A stretch of DNA of 64,000 bases from Lactifluus volemus (GCA_022376515.1 WTXI01000038.1:1-64000), one strand, 5' to 3'; shown: positions 33,901 through 46,079, counted from the first letter of the stretch. Numbers and translations: made by a program. The notes: generated by a model from the sequence alone, not told the origin.

Positions 33901-36393
33901 GGGTCTTGTCCATCGTGATCTTGAGAGTGTCCCAACAAGCGCTGTACGCATTCTTTCCTGCTAAAGCCAAAGCTAGAAGGAGGATTATTTATGAGGCCCG
34001 CCGCAACGGCGGCCCATACAAACACGCCCTCTGCCGCCTTCGCTAATTTTCTACCATAGGCTTTGAATACGTCCGGGGGAAGCTCTTCTTGAAGATACAT
34101 GAGAATATCTTGCTCGGTCTTGGCAGCTAGCTTGGCATCATCCATGTAGAGGATGTCGACGGATGACGCATTGGCAAACGCAGCTTCGATACCATCCTCT
34201 GGCCTTGAAGTAACGAGTACACGAAATTCTGATGGAAGGTCAACGAGATGTCGAGCAAGAAATACATGTAATCCAGTTTTGCCAATTGCATCTCCGCTCT
34301 CATCCAATGCATCAATGACGATGAGAATCGGGGCAAAACGTGACATGTTCCTGGCTGGTTCGAGAAGGAGACGTTCAAAAAGCGTAAGATAATCTCGAGA
34401 ATCACGAAGAGACGAATTATCTCTAAGGATCCTCCCAAGGGAAACTTTGAACGCAGGATAGCGGTCAGAAAGATCGCGGGCAAGCGTCGTGAAGAGTTTG
34501 TAAGCCTCGTCTTTGGATTGTTCCCTTCGCAGAAAGGTGAAGTAAGAGCCGAGGTATCGTTTATCGAAACGACGTGCGACCTCATGGGCGATCGAGGACT
34601 TTCCTGTGCCTGCTTGGCCAAGGAGAACAAGCCCACGTTCAGATTCGGGATTCTCGATCCAGTTGGCAATGCTGCCCAAGTAATCTTCGCGTGTGCCTGG
34701 AAGACAGCGCTTCTCATCGCCAAATCGCCAGCCCCCCTTGTAAGGCAGTTCTCTGATTATTGCATTCAATTCTGTAATTTGTTAGATTGACGATCCAACG
34801 GTTTTTGTGAATATCAGAATTACGCACCAGCGTCAAGGGCCATAACCCCTGTGGTAACAGCAGTATAGCTGAAGAACCTATCTCGGAGTCGGATGAGGTT
34901 GACGCGATATTGTTCGACCTTTTCATCAACTTGGCCGCGGAAGTTCCTTGAAGGCTTTCCTGCAAACCACATGTTATTAATGACCAAAGAGAGGTCAAAA
35001 TGACTTGCCAATTTTCACATTCTCCACATACGACTCGATCAATTTGCTTGATTCGGAGACGCACTCTAGCATCTCCTTGAGGATAGCTGCTTGCGTAGAC
35101 CCCGGCTTAATATTTCCCAAAACGTCGGCATCTTCTGCAAAGTCAAAACCTTCACGTATCGCATGAAGTAGTGTTCGGACGTTGTCGTCACGCTCAACCT
35201 GTTGTAGCGAAGTCTAGTGGTGGAGTGAAAAGATAAAAAAAAGTGTAAGAGTCTACATCTTCCAATAGGGTAAGGAGATACACCTCTGGGGTCTTTGAAA
35301 GCAGACTCCACGCCAAGTTCGCATATGGGGCCAGCTGAAGAGCGGGAGTTAGCTCACAAGGATTAGCAAATGGGATTGCATACTTCTGGGATTGGACGGA
35401 CGGCGTCCATCACACGCTTGACCATTTCAACTGCACTGGCCCATATTTTTATCGTATTGCTACGGAGAGCGAGTGACACCTCGGTCTGGCTGCCCGCTAG
35501 GGGGGGGCCACTTATATTGGGACGGTCACGTGTTCGTGTGAGAGGGTCGGCAATCGGCGCCTGCATCTGCGTGGTTTCGATATTGTTGGATTGGGCAGTC
35601 TCGCTTTCAACAATGTTGTCCAAACCAGTATTCCGGGTGTTGAAAGTCAGAGGGAAACTCGCATTTTCTGAAAGAGAGATCGTTAAGTGGAGTGTAGCCA
35701 ATGTTTTTGGACCTTCAGAATGTTCATCACTGGCACGATCATCATGGCTAAACTTGATTTTAAGTTCTACATGTAGGACACTCAACCAGATGCATAGGTA
35801 AGAATAGTAAGAAAATGACGAACCATGTTGGCATTCATTGGCTATCTCCTGCCTCCCAACAAGCACGTCTTTCTTCATCCTCCTTGCCGCATATAGGGAT
35901 ACGGTGCTGCGCTTGAGTTGGTGTACAACACTGCAGGGGACTCAGCTTAGTAGAAAGAAAAATTTCGAGATTGTCCCACAAGGCGACCGTTTCGTCCCAA
36001 TGCACGACGGATTCCTCATTGCGTTGCTTAGTTCGTGATCTCCATGTTCTCGGCCCGTAGGTCACAGTAACATAAAATCTTGATATTTTACCAATTAAAT
36101 CATCGAGGGAGGGAAAGATATCCGCTTTGAGGACTGACAGGGAAATGAAACCTAGCACTTATCAGAGTAGGACCAAGAAACGTACGTTTTATCGTGAGTG
36201 GGGGTAACGTGAATGGCAGTTCCGAGTCGGTTACTCGGACATGAGAACGACTCATGCGCTCTATTCCGTAAGCTTGAGTATCTAGTGTATAGGAATGGTT
36301 GGTAGCGAGGAACATCGTGGACAGGTCGAGAGATTGGGGCAGTTCGGACTTGCAGACGTGAGAACTTGATGTACGTGACTGATGCAGCGGCAT
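30937..36393 (-). CDS. STAND receptor copy 1: C2-like / helical / NACHT / 14 x WD40
   Basis: Nine exons on the minus strand: 36393-36186, 36133-35980, 35930-35824, 35766-35384, 35334-35284, 35213-35009, 34959-34828, 34771-33246 and 33186-30937. They give about 1671 residues in one frame. In order: a short variable N-terminus; a C2-like beta domain (FYVTVTYGPRTWRSR, DVLVGRQEIANE); a variable linker; a helical segment (LAPYANLAWSLLSKTPE to LIRLRDRFF); a NACHT NTPase with Walker A GQAGTGKSSIA and Walker B ILIVIDALDESGD; a winged-helix/linker region; and 14 WD40 repeats of 43 residues. Fungal NACHT-WD40 proteins (HET-D/E type) sense ligands through the repeats and trigger incompatibility or cell death; the same role is inferred here. 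The sixth intron has a GC donor (TTG|GCAAGT), where copy 2 has GT. Intact. Confidence 0.88.
31150..32952 (-). repeat. 14-unit WD40-coding tandem array, copy 1
   Basis: Units of 129 bp (one of 126) encode [43 protein letters not shown]. Units are nearly identical apart from a few positions: the two residues before the first Val, those flanking the Asp after SAS, and the residue after ATG. Units 5-7 closely resemble units 11-13, so a three-unit block was duplicated. Confidence 0.9.
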
Positions 36394-36395
36394 GG

Positions 36396-36449
36396 CTTAC
36401 GCCTAACGCCCAACGCCTTACGCCTTACGCCCAACACCTTACGCCTTAC
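36396..36449. repeat. Short tandem repeat CTTACGCC / CAACGCC
   Basis: Seven imperfect 7-8 bp units directly outside the start codon of receptor copy 1, at the edge of the duplication scar. Confidence 0.75.
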
Positions 36450-36454
36450 AAGGC

Positions 36455-36831
36455 CTTATTCCCCTGACCTGACCCCGTTGACTGACCGAGTACTGTATGG
36501 ACAACCTCTATCAAACCCGAGCCCATCGCGTTCCTTGACCCCCTTGACATGCTCCTGTGCTTTCGTCATCAAATTCATACCACTAATCGTCGTGCCCGAT
36601 ACCGCACCGACCAAGCACGCTCGACGCCGCGAAGACTCACGGACTAACGCAGCGAGGGCGCCCGAGGACGGACTCGAGGCGCTTCTCGGCTACCGGCGGC
36701 GATTCGGACTCATTTTATTCTCAGGTAACGGCAATAGTGCATAGTGTGACGACGACTCGGATGACGTGTTTTTGTTCCCCGTCTCGGTGCTGACCGCAAT
36801 GCCGACCATGGCTCGTTCTTCCATGTGACGC
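36455..36831 (-). pseudogene. Relic of the 3' end of the furin-repeat receptor gene
   Basis: Aligns with 47465-47814 of the intact gene at 47445-50195: ccgttgactgaccga versus ccgttcccgcaggatcgaccga, cctctatcaaacccgagccc, ctaatcgtcgtgcccga, gaccgcaatgccgacc. The reading frame is destroyed. A 49-bp stretch (36680-36728) is inverted relative to the gene. It ends at the 11-bp word CCATGTGACGC, where LAD sequence takes over. Confidence 0.82.
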
Positions 36832-37300
36832 CCGACGAGAAACCCGAGTTGTCACTCACGAACCGTATCGTAAAAAGGAGCGATGGGCGGTACGGAGCCG
36901 GATGTCGCTCTTGAATGCACCGGCGCAGAATCTTCGACCAGGGCTGCGATTCACACGGTGCGGTTCGGGGGTACCGTGTTTGTCGTTGGAGTCGGACGGA
37001 ATGAGATGCAGTTCCCGTTCATGCGGCTGGCGACGCGCGAGGTCGACCTTTAGGTTTTCAGTATCGTTACACTAACGTGTGGCCCAAGGCGATACGGCTC
37101 ATGGAAGCTGGCGTTTTGGACGACATCCGGAAATTGGGTGGACGCACCGGTTCCCCATCAAGGATGCTGTTCTCGCTTTTGAGACTAGCGCGAATCCCAA
37201 GAGCGGGTCGATCAAGGTGCAGATTACGACTCAGGAAGATGATTCAGAGTGGGAGAGTGAATGGCGGTTTCACAGTGTTCGCTAGCTTAGCCGTAAATTT
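36821..37300 (+). pseudogene. Relic of the 3' half of LAD
   Basis: Starts at the shared word CCATGTGACGC and follows LAD (25647 onward) to its stop and beyond, at roughly 90 percent identity by eye ([30 protein letters not shown]). It has frameshifts and a stop (TAG at about 37050), and it lacks the whole N-terminal catalytic half, so it cannot be an enzyme. It is the left end of duplication unit 2. Confidence 0.86.
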
Positions 37301-37854
37301 AAGTTGTACAAATAGATCATCGGGAATTGACAGTTCAACAGCATCATTGCGTTAACACTGGATAGGCAATCATAACTGGGGTTGAAGATGACGCGAACTC
37401 CTCTGGCGTAGACGCTAACAGATTGCCAAAGGTGATGAGAATCATGGTTGTATTTATGTCATCGAGAAATGACAGTTTAAGGGTACGAGTATCATAAGGA
37501 GTTGTAAAGCCGCGGTTTCAGATGCTGAAGGAATGACTAGGGGTGAACATGAAGAACAACTTGGGACATGGTGATATGGGGAGCAAGAAAGGTAACATCC
37601 GATAGGCGAGGGTATACAAGTAGAACGCAAACCACAGAGTACACGAAATCCCTACAGTGAAAGACACGACCTGGGAAAGCCTGCCGGAGGCATAATCAAG
37701 CTACGGGAATGATGGTATGAGTTGTCGAAATAGCTGAAAAGAAAATACGTCAACTTGAAGGACATACGACGACAATCAATTGGCTCACTTCGGCCATGTG
37801 ATGACTTGGCAGGATTTTGTGGTGGATCACATTTCTCACGGGGTTGTGACAGCA
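37301..37854. other. LAD-relic downstream region, unit 2
   Basis: Similar to 26053-26450 for the first about 300 bp. No gene. Contains the 3' flank of DUF6535 copy 2. Confidence 0.55.
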
Positions 37855-39853
37855 TTAGAGGGCGGCGTGTGTGACAGGTGGGAATACAGGTGGGGAATGT
37901 AATCGATGGTCTGGGTTGTTGCATAGGAGATATGGATATAAACCGAACCCGCGGAAGTTTTCAGGGGCGTCATCGGGACCTGGATGTAAATGAATGTACA
38001 GGTGGCGAATATCTTCGAGAATAAGTCCGGGAGTGCTATTGGCACCGCTCCTTGCCGCTGCTTCAATGATCTCATTCCACAACGCGCAGAAGTCGTGCCG
38101 CAGAGCAGGGAGAGCATTTCGAATATCAAATCCTGTTGAAAGTAGGATATCCCGGGCCATGATGATGGCGAAACGTCGATTGAGCCCGGAACGTGAGCGG
38201 AAGATTTTACGGGTGATATATATCCAATTAGCGAGTGACACGCTATTGTTGTCTTGCACGAAATATTCTTGAATAACCTCTTTCGACTTCTCCAACTGGT
38301 CGGCGGCGAGCGCAATCCAAAGGTTGTCCCTGTCCTGCACATTTGCGATGATGTCGGCAATCATAATTTGTGCGCATAAATCAATCTCCTTGTCGGTTCT
38401 TTCCCACCTTCTCAGAAGGCTCCCCACGCCCACAGTTCGTAACAGATCCCGGTTCGACCTGAAGATGTCTAAAAGACTCCAGAAAGCTCTGGTGTGGGTC
38501 GCATCAGCAACGTTCATGCACATGATAAATCGTTGTATCTTGTCCGAAGTGTTTTCGGAAACGGATGACAAAGTACGGTTCAAGAATGCCACCAAAGCCG
38601 AAGAGAATCTGGGGGAGCCCAATGTCGCGAGGCTACCTTTGGGATCCTGGACAATTCGCTTGGAAGTATAGACGCCAATGATCGACTTGAAGAACTGATC
38701 CAGTTGAGCATCCGGGGCCAGGGCGACGGCGTCGAACGTCCACTGCAGGATGAGATTATCGATTTCGGGTGACACCTGCCGAATAGACTCTTCTGCCATG
38801 GTCTCCACACCTTGTGAAAACCTTCCGAGGTATTTGACGACTGAGAATCGAGAGACGATCGAGACTTTGTCCCTAAGCCAAACATAACGGTCGGGAATTA
38901 AGGATACGTGATATGATATACCTGCAGAAATCCAAAATATTAGCGAAGAAAGCGGTGCATAGTATGGACTGTCCAATCGCAAGATCGGCAGGAATGCGAT
39001 GACCAAATATGCCGCTGCGGAAGCCATGATCCACCATACCACCACATTGAAGACAGTTCGGTTGATATTGAAGAGGTATATGAGGAATCCGACAAAAAAA
39101 AGGAAGAGGGAGACGTTTATTAGGGCGGATATCGCTCCAACCACCCCCGAAAAGTGTAAGTTCTTCACGCCGCGGGCAAGGAATGTACGAATCCGGGCGC
39201 GGTCGTGTGGGGGGAATTGCGGTCCCTGAGTGATCCGGAGGTATCGGCGGCCCCATTGCTGTACCAACGTTGCCAGCATAGCACAGGTAAGACCTATAAC
39301 TAGGCTCAAGGACCAGAGTGAGTTCACCAAGATGACGTAGTTCTGTGGAGAGAATTCGGGTGGTTTGACAGGGGTAATAGGTATGGATGATAGAGATATA
39401 TTGGCGTCGGCAAGAAGCTGATAAATATTCTCGAGATAGAATGCTGTCGTTTCCTGCGGATTTGGCTTGAGGTCGGGAACGGTCACCGCGAGTAATACTG
39501 CAACGGCAGCAGAAAATAAACCAGTCTATTATTTTTTAGTTTCAACTTATCTTTAAGGGGATGGGGATGCCCATAAGCTGATGACTCACGAAGATAAGGA
39601 TACCGTCAGCATCTTTTTGCCAGCGTTTGGTCATCTTGTTGTCTTCTTCCTCTGTAACCTCACGATAGATAGTGAAGAGAGGAGCTGAATCATCGGAAAA
39701 TTCATATTGTTCTTCATGCCTTATGGTCTTGAGCTGATCAGCTTGCGTACAACTTCAGCGACATTCATGAGGACATAGCAGAGGACATGGCATACCAACA
39801 GCTCTTGCATCCTGAGGCATGTTGGAGGCTTGGCCACGAGATTGTTGTTCCAT
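37855..39853 (-). CDS. DUF6535 multi-pass membrane protein, copy 2
   Basis: Exons 39853-39796, 39741-39590 and 39525-37855 encode 626 residues with the same splice pattern as copy 1 (exon lengths 58 and 152 nt are identical). It starts MEQQSRGQ, has GILIF|TGLFSAAVAVLLAV, DLKPNPQETTAFYLENIYQ, and the same five hydrophobic segments (for example SLWSLSLVIGLTCAMLATLV and INVSLFLFFVGFLIYLF). The C-terminal half is helical and soluble-looking, ending in a Pro-rich tail (LHSPPVFPPVTHAAL). The family function is unknown; a membrane location is inferred from the segments. The gene lies 364 bp downstream of receptor copy 2 on the same strand. The frame is fully intact, in contrast to the neighbouring receptor. 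Confidence 0.86.
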
Positions 39854-40217
39854 AAGAGACGCTTTGCACACTAAGGATCGTCTTTGGTCGAGATGTAAAT
39901 GAGTGTTGAGTGAAAAAGTGAGGAATATCAAATCGATGCGTCACGTTTACACGTTATGTCACGGAACTGACGGAAAGCAGTGTTTACACGTGAGCTCCCA
40001 AGTTAGGTTTAAGTCAAGATTACCGGAGCCGATCAATCAGCTCGAACCAAGTCAGTCGATCATGCGAACACCTCCGGCTTTCTGGTAGCCGCAGTAACAC
40101 TAGCAGCATCTCAATAGTTGGGCAGTGTCTGGTGGTAAGCCCCCTGGCTATTGCCCTTCAATTGAACTCGGAGTAGACACATAGGAACCTGACATAGGAT
40201 AGAACTAACTCTAGTTT
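39854..40217. other. Spacer between receptor copy 2 and DUF6535 copy 2
   Basis: 364 bp that must hold the receptor 3' end and the DUF6535 promoter. No clear TATA box is seen. Confidence 0.5.
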
Positions 40218-43200
40218 TTAATTGTGATCGTGTACTATAGCCCAATCTGATCCATGCACAAACTTTGACAGATCAAGCCGAGTCTCATGCTCCCCAGAAA
40301 TCCAGACAGTGCTAGGTCTATGAAGACACAACCTGTGAAGTTCTGGAATCCACAAAAACAGTTCACCATCTTCTCCACATATCCAACCGTCACTGGTGAT
40401 CACGATTCGTCCGTGAAATAGATCTTCTCAGACCTGACCACGATGTGTGTTCAGTAGATGGACCAGCTACGGCCTGTCCTATGTTGCATCCCAAACGCGA
40501 ATTGTGTGATCGTCAGAGGCTGATGCAATATGCTCCCCATCTGGAGAGAATGCAACAGATGTAACCCAATCAGTATGTCCAGCAAATGGGCTCCCTACAA
40601 CCTGTCCTGTTGTAGATCCCACACACGAATTGTGCGATCAGATGAGGCTGATGCTATACGCTTCCCATCTGGCGAGAATGCAACGGATGTGACCCAATCA
40701 GTGTGTCCAGTGAATGGGCCCGCTACGACCAGTCCCGTTGTGGCTCCCACACACGAATCGTGCGATCAGATGACGCTGATGCAATACGCCCTCCATCGGC
40801 GAGAATGCAATAGATCTGACCCAATCAGTGTGTTCAGTAAACGGGCCTGCTCACCTGTCCTGTTGTGGCACCCCACACACGATTGTGTGATCCGATGAGG
40901 CTGATGCGATACGCTCCCCATCCGGCGAGAATGCGATAGATGTGACCCAATCAGTGTGTCCAGTAAATGGGCCCGCTACGACATGTCCTCTTGTGGCATC
41001 CCACACACGAATTGTCTCATCAGACGAGGCCGATGCGATACGCTCCCCATCCGGTGAGAATGCGACAGATGTGACTGAATGGGTGTGTCCAGCAAATGGG
41101 CCCGCCATCACCTCTCCTGTTGTGGCATCCCACACACGAATTGTGTAATCATCGGAGGCTGATGTGATGCGCTCCCCGTCCGGCGAGAATGCGACAGATG
41201 TAACCCAATTGGTGTGTCCAGAAAAGGGGCCTGCTACGGCATGTCCTGTTGTGGCATCCCACACACGAATCGTCTCATCAGACGAGGCCGATGCAATACG
41301 CTGCCCATCTGGCGAGAAGGCCACAGATCTGACCCAATCGGTGTGTCCTGCAAACGAGTCCGCTACAACCTGGCCTGTTGTGGCATCCCACACACGAATC
41401 GTGTCGTCGGACGAGGCTGATGCGATACGTTCCCCATCTGGCGAAATGCAACGGATGTGACTGAATTGGTGTGTCCAGTAAAGGGCCCGCTACAACCTGT
41501 CCTGTTATGGCATCCCACACACGAATTGTATGATCAGATGAGGCTGATGCGATATGCTCCCCGTTCGGCGAGAATGCGATAGATGTGACCCAGTCGGTGT
41601 GTCCAGTAAACGGACCTGCTACGACCTGTCCTGTTGTGGCATCCCACACAAGGATCGTGTGATCGTCCGAGGCTGATGTGATGCGCTCCCCGTCCGGCGA
41701 GAATGCGACAACTTTAACCCAATCGGTGTGTCCAGCAAAGGGGCCCGCTACGACATGTCCTGTTGTGGCATCCCACACACGAATAGTCTCATCAGATGAG
41801 GCTGATGCAATACGCTCCCCGTCCGGCGAGAAAGCAACGGAGTTGACCCAATCGGTATGTCCAGTAAACGGGCCCGCTACGACTTTCCTGTTGTGGCATC
41901 CCACACACGAACCGTGTTGTCGGACGAGGCTGATGCGATACGTTCCCCATCTGGCGAGAAAGCGACAGATCTGACCCAATCAGTGTGTCCAGTAAATGGG
42001 CCTGCTACGACCTGTCCTGTTGTGGCATCCCACACACGAATCGTGAGATCAGACGAGGCTGATGCGATAAGCTCCCCGTCCGGCGAGAATGTGACAGATG
42101 TCACCCAATCGGTGTGGCCAGTAAACGGGCCTACTACGACCTGTCCTGTTGTGGCGTCCCACACATGAATCGTGTGATTGGACGAGGCGGATGCAATACG
42201 CTCCCCGTCCGGCGAGAATGCGACAGAAAATACGAATCCGCTATGGGCTTGGATCGTCATTTCCAATGCTGGCCAATGAGACAACTGCCCGCATTTCAAG
42301 GTCAGTGTGCGAGGAAATTGACAAGCGTATTGATTGAGGATGAGGGAAGAGCTTGGTGCAAAAGGGAGGGCAGAGATATAGATGTGCGGAGCGCTCCTTG
42401 CCACTGCCATTCCGAAATACCGCACAAACGCGGACGCATCATTCACCAATGTCAGCAAGTTCTTCACTTCGGTTTGGGAATGCTATTACGATTTTACACA
42501 AGAACAAAAGTCAGGGCATTGCCATGTTGAATTATGGGATGTACCTACCTCACGCTGCAACCACATCGACAGCGACGACAATGCTGGCGAAGCAAGGCCT
42601 ACACTGTTCTTGATGCTCAGTACTTCCAGCCAAAACAGAAACTTCGACTCGAACAGGGATCGAAGCTTCTGAAAGAGTTCGCGTTCGAACAAACGTGGCT
42701 AAATGGTCGTCCCAATAAATGCAGGCATACGAGAGAGCAGGTGGGACGTATTTGGCAATTCGAGATTTCAAGTCTGGGACGTCGCTGTTGGCGAGATGTG
42801 ACGACTCGAGTTTGCAGATATTGAATTTGAGATTATTGAGCATTATCGTTAGGCAGGAGTGTGCCAACTGATGGTGGGCGTCATCAAGATCCACATAAAA
42901 CACATCACTTGTCTTGCTGATCAGGAAGTCGCGGAATGAGGAATGGAGAGGAACGATGGGTGTGTTGCATCAGATGAAGTGACATTACTCAGCAGCGAGC
43001 CGAGATGACGGAGAATTTCGAAAACAAGAACTGGATCAGAATCCTCGGGATTATCAATGGGTGCATGCCGACGCAGAGTCATTAAGGAATTGATGGAGAG
43101 GGGCTCGATCGCGGCAAGAACATGACCTATTATGGACCGAAACAGTGCCTGTGCCTGAACTGACTTGAAGAACTCTTTGAGAACTTCCTCGTACAAGTTA

Positions 43201-45605
43201 TCCAATAGACCTTCTCCGTTGAGACCTCGAGAGTGTCCCAACAACCGACGTACGCGCGTTTTCATGCTGAGGCCGAGATTGGAAGGGCTGTTTATGAAAC
43301 TACTCGCAACCGCCGCCCACTGAAACACGCCTTCTGCTGCCTTTGCTAGTTCGATACCATGGTCTTCAAACACCTCAGGAGGGAGCTCATTCTGAAGATA
43401 TAAGCGAATATCTTGCTCCGTCTTGGCAGCCAGGTTGGGGTCATTCATGTAGATGGTATGGACGGACATCGCGTTGGCGAAGGCAAATTCGATACGATCC
43501 TCCGGCCTCGAGGTGATGAATATGCGGAAGTTAGGTGGGAGGTCGATGAGGTTCTGAGCAAGAAATGTATGTAATCCAGATTTGCCAACTGTGTCTCCAC
43601 TCTCATCCAATGCATCGATGATGATAACAATTGGACCGAGAAGTGGTAGTTTCTTGAGTGGTTCAAGAAGGAGGCAATCGAAAAGTGTACGATATTCTCG
43701 CGCACTACGAAGCGACGATTTATCCTTGACGACCCTCCCGAGGGCGTGTTTGAACGCGGGATTGCGATCGGAAAGATCCCGAGCAAGTGTCGTGAACAGC
43801 TGGTAAGCATCATCTTTGGACTGTTCCTTCCGCAGAAAAGCGAAGTAAGAACCGAGGCACGTTTTGTCGAAAAGATGTGCGACCTCATGTGCGATCGAGG
43901 ATTTGCCCGTGCCTGCTTGCCCGAAGAGAACAAGCCCACGTTCAGATCTCGGATTCTCGACCCAGTTAACGATATAGTCCAAAAACTCTTTGCGTGTGCC
44001 TGGAAGACAGCGCTTCTCGTTGCCGAATCGCCAGCCTCCCCTATAAGGCAATTCTCTGATCATCGCGCCAAGTTCTGCCCCATGTCAGATCGACGATCCA
44101 AGGATTCTGTGATTACAAAATTACTCACCAGCCTCCAGCACAGCAACCTCGGTGGTGACAGCAGCACGGGCAAGGAAATCGTCTCGCAATCGGACGAGGT
44201 TGATGCGGTACTGTTCTACATCTTGGCCACGGATATTCTTCAAAGTCTGGTTTCCTGCAAATCACATGGTTGAAGTGATCAAAGAGAGAGGTCAAAGACG
44301 ACCTACCGACTTGTACATTCTTCGCATACAACTCGATAAATTCGACTATATTAAAGACACACCCCAGCATTTCCTTGAGGATTGTTGCCTGCCTAGACCC
44401 CGGCTTGATGTTCCTCAAAATGTCGGCTTCTTTTGCAAATCCAAAGGCATCGCGTATCGTCTCAAGTAGTGCTTGGACGTTGTCGTCACGTTGAACCTGC
44501 CGTAGCAAAGTCTGGCAGCGAGGCGAAAAGAAGTGCGTGAATGTCTAGATCCTCCGAAAAGGCAGAGCGACGCACCTCAGGAATCTTTGCGAGTAGACTC
44601 CACGTCAAGTCCGCATATGGGCCCAGCTGAAGAGCGGAAGTTAGCTCAGCAAAGGATAAGAAACCGATAAAAGCTTTGTACTTCTGGGATTGGACTGACG
44701 GTGTCCATTACCCGCTTGATAATATCAACTGCACTGGCCCATGTTCTCATAGTATCGATAGCTAGTTCAGCGCGACGGAGAGTAATGTGTGGCTTCTCCG
44801 GTTGGCTGTCAGCTTCACGTCGCACGCTGTCAGTGGAGTAGTCACGTGACCGAGAAACGAGAAGTGGTGAAGCGACATCTGCCGTGGGTGATATGGGTGA
44901 TATGGTTTCACTGATAGATTGGACAGTATGACGTGCAGCACTTGCGGCAAAAAGGTTGTCCAGATCGGTCGTAGTCAGAGAGAAATCGTCGTTGTCTAAC
45001 AAGGTGATCGTTAAGAAGAGTTTGACACCGCTCAAATCGATGTCAAGTTCTACATGGAAGATGCTCAGCCAGACACATAGTCAGAATTGTAAAAAAATAA
45101 TTGACGAACCGTGTTGGTGTTCACTGGCTATCTCCTGCCTTCCGATAAGGATATCTTTGCGCATGGTGCTTTTCGCATGAACAGATACTGTAATACGGGA
45201 GAGTTGTTGTACTTCACTGAAGGGGATTCAGTTGCGAGTAGAGTAGAAACACGAGATTTCCCACAAGGCGTCGACTCTCTCATTCCATTCCACGACGTTC
45301 TCCCTGCTCCGCTTAGATTTTGACTTCCATGTTTTCGACCCGTAGGTCACAGCAACATAGAATTTCACAGTATGATGTAATCTTGATCCCGTCTGAAGGT
45401 CGGTCTCGAGACTAGAAGGGATGTGCGCTCTGAGGACTGCAGGCGAAAGAGATTTAGCGCTTATCTGAGTAGGATCATAGAGATACGTACCAATCACCTT
45501 GAGTGGGGGCAAGGTTGGTTGCATCTCGCCGGCCTGAGCGGTACTGATTGTGACCACTCTGGAGAGTTGAGCACGGGGAGTATTACGAGTGGCAGCGGAG
45601 AGCAT
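40218..45605 (-). pseudogene. STAND receptor copy 2, multiply frameshifted
   Basis: It has the same exon plan as copy 1, beginning MLSAATRN at 45605. The C2-like domain (FYVAVTYGSKTW, DILIGRQEIASE), the helical segment (LGPYADLTWSLLAKIPE) and the NACHT (Walker A GQAGTGKSSIA, Walker B IVIIIDALDESGD) are open down to about 42960. After that the frame breaks repeatedly, always by missing bases relative to the repeat consensus: near 42960, 42690, 41885, 41480, 41445, 40885, 40850, 40795, 40745 and 40605. Fourteen WD40 units (about 40440-42250) are still countable. The last 60 codons (GWICGEDGELFLWIPELHRL) match copy 1. If the deletions are real, only a truncated C2-NACHT protein could be made. 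If they are consensus errors in a repeat array, the gene is intact. Confidence 0.8.
40440..42250 (-). repeat. 14-unit WD40-coding tandem array, copy 2
   Basis: 129-bp units, mostly [20 protein letters not shown] then [20 protein letters not shown]. It has the same number of units as copy 1 but different fixed residues (GER for GQR, DATTGQ for DAATGE, and HTDWV in most units), so each array has been homogenised separately. Confidence 0.85.
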
Positions 45606-46079
45606 CGTGGATCAAAATACAGGCAAGGGAATGGGCGAAGGGTTGACGCGGCTTAGCTTTGGCTTGAAGAGAATGACACTCTGCAGACTCTGCAGAGAAG
45701 TCACCTGTCACTTCCTTACGTTTGTCACACGCCTTGTCCCATCAATGGTTGCCTTGGTCACCTCATTTTGAGCCAGGGTTTAAACAACGACTCTGGCGTG
45801 GGACAGCCGTCACGGGTATCCAGCTGAAAGGGCTCCATCCCACGTCATCTTAACACCACATGTCTGAGCTACCATAATCATCTCCTCCTGGGCCTCCATC
45901 GATTTGGTATACTCTTTTGGGCACCGACCCTGGGTCTTCTGAACACACTGACCCAATTCAAGGACGCAAAGAGTTATCCGTACTCAAGTCCCTCTCCGTA
46001 AGCCAAGCAGACACAAGTGAGGCCACTGAGGCGTAGACATGGCATGCGCACCCAGTGCTAAGGGCAAGAGAGAATTGAT
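45606..46079. other. Spacer upstream of receptor copy 2
   Basis: No gene seen. Should contain the receptor promoter. It has no counterpart in unit 1, where the furin-gene relic begins about 60 bp from the receptor start. Confidence 0.45.
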
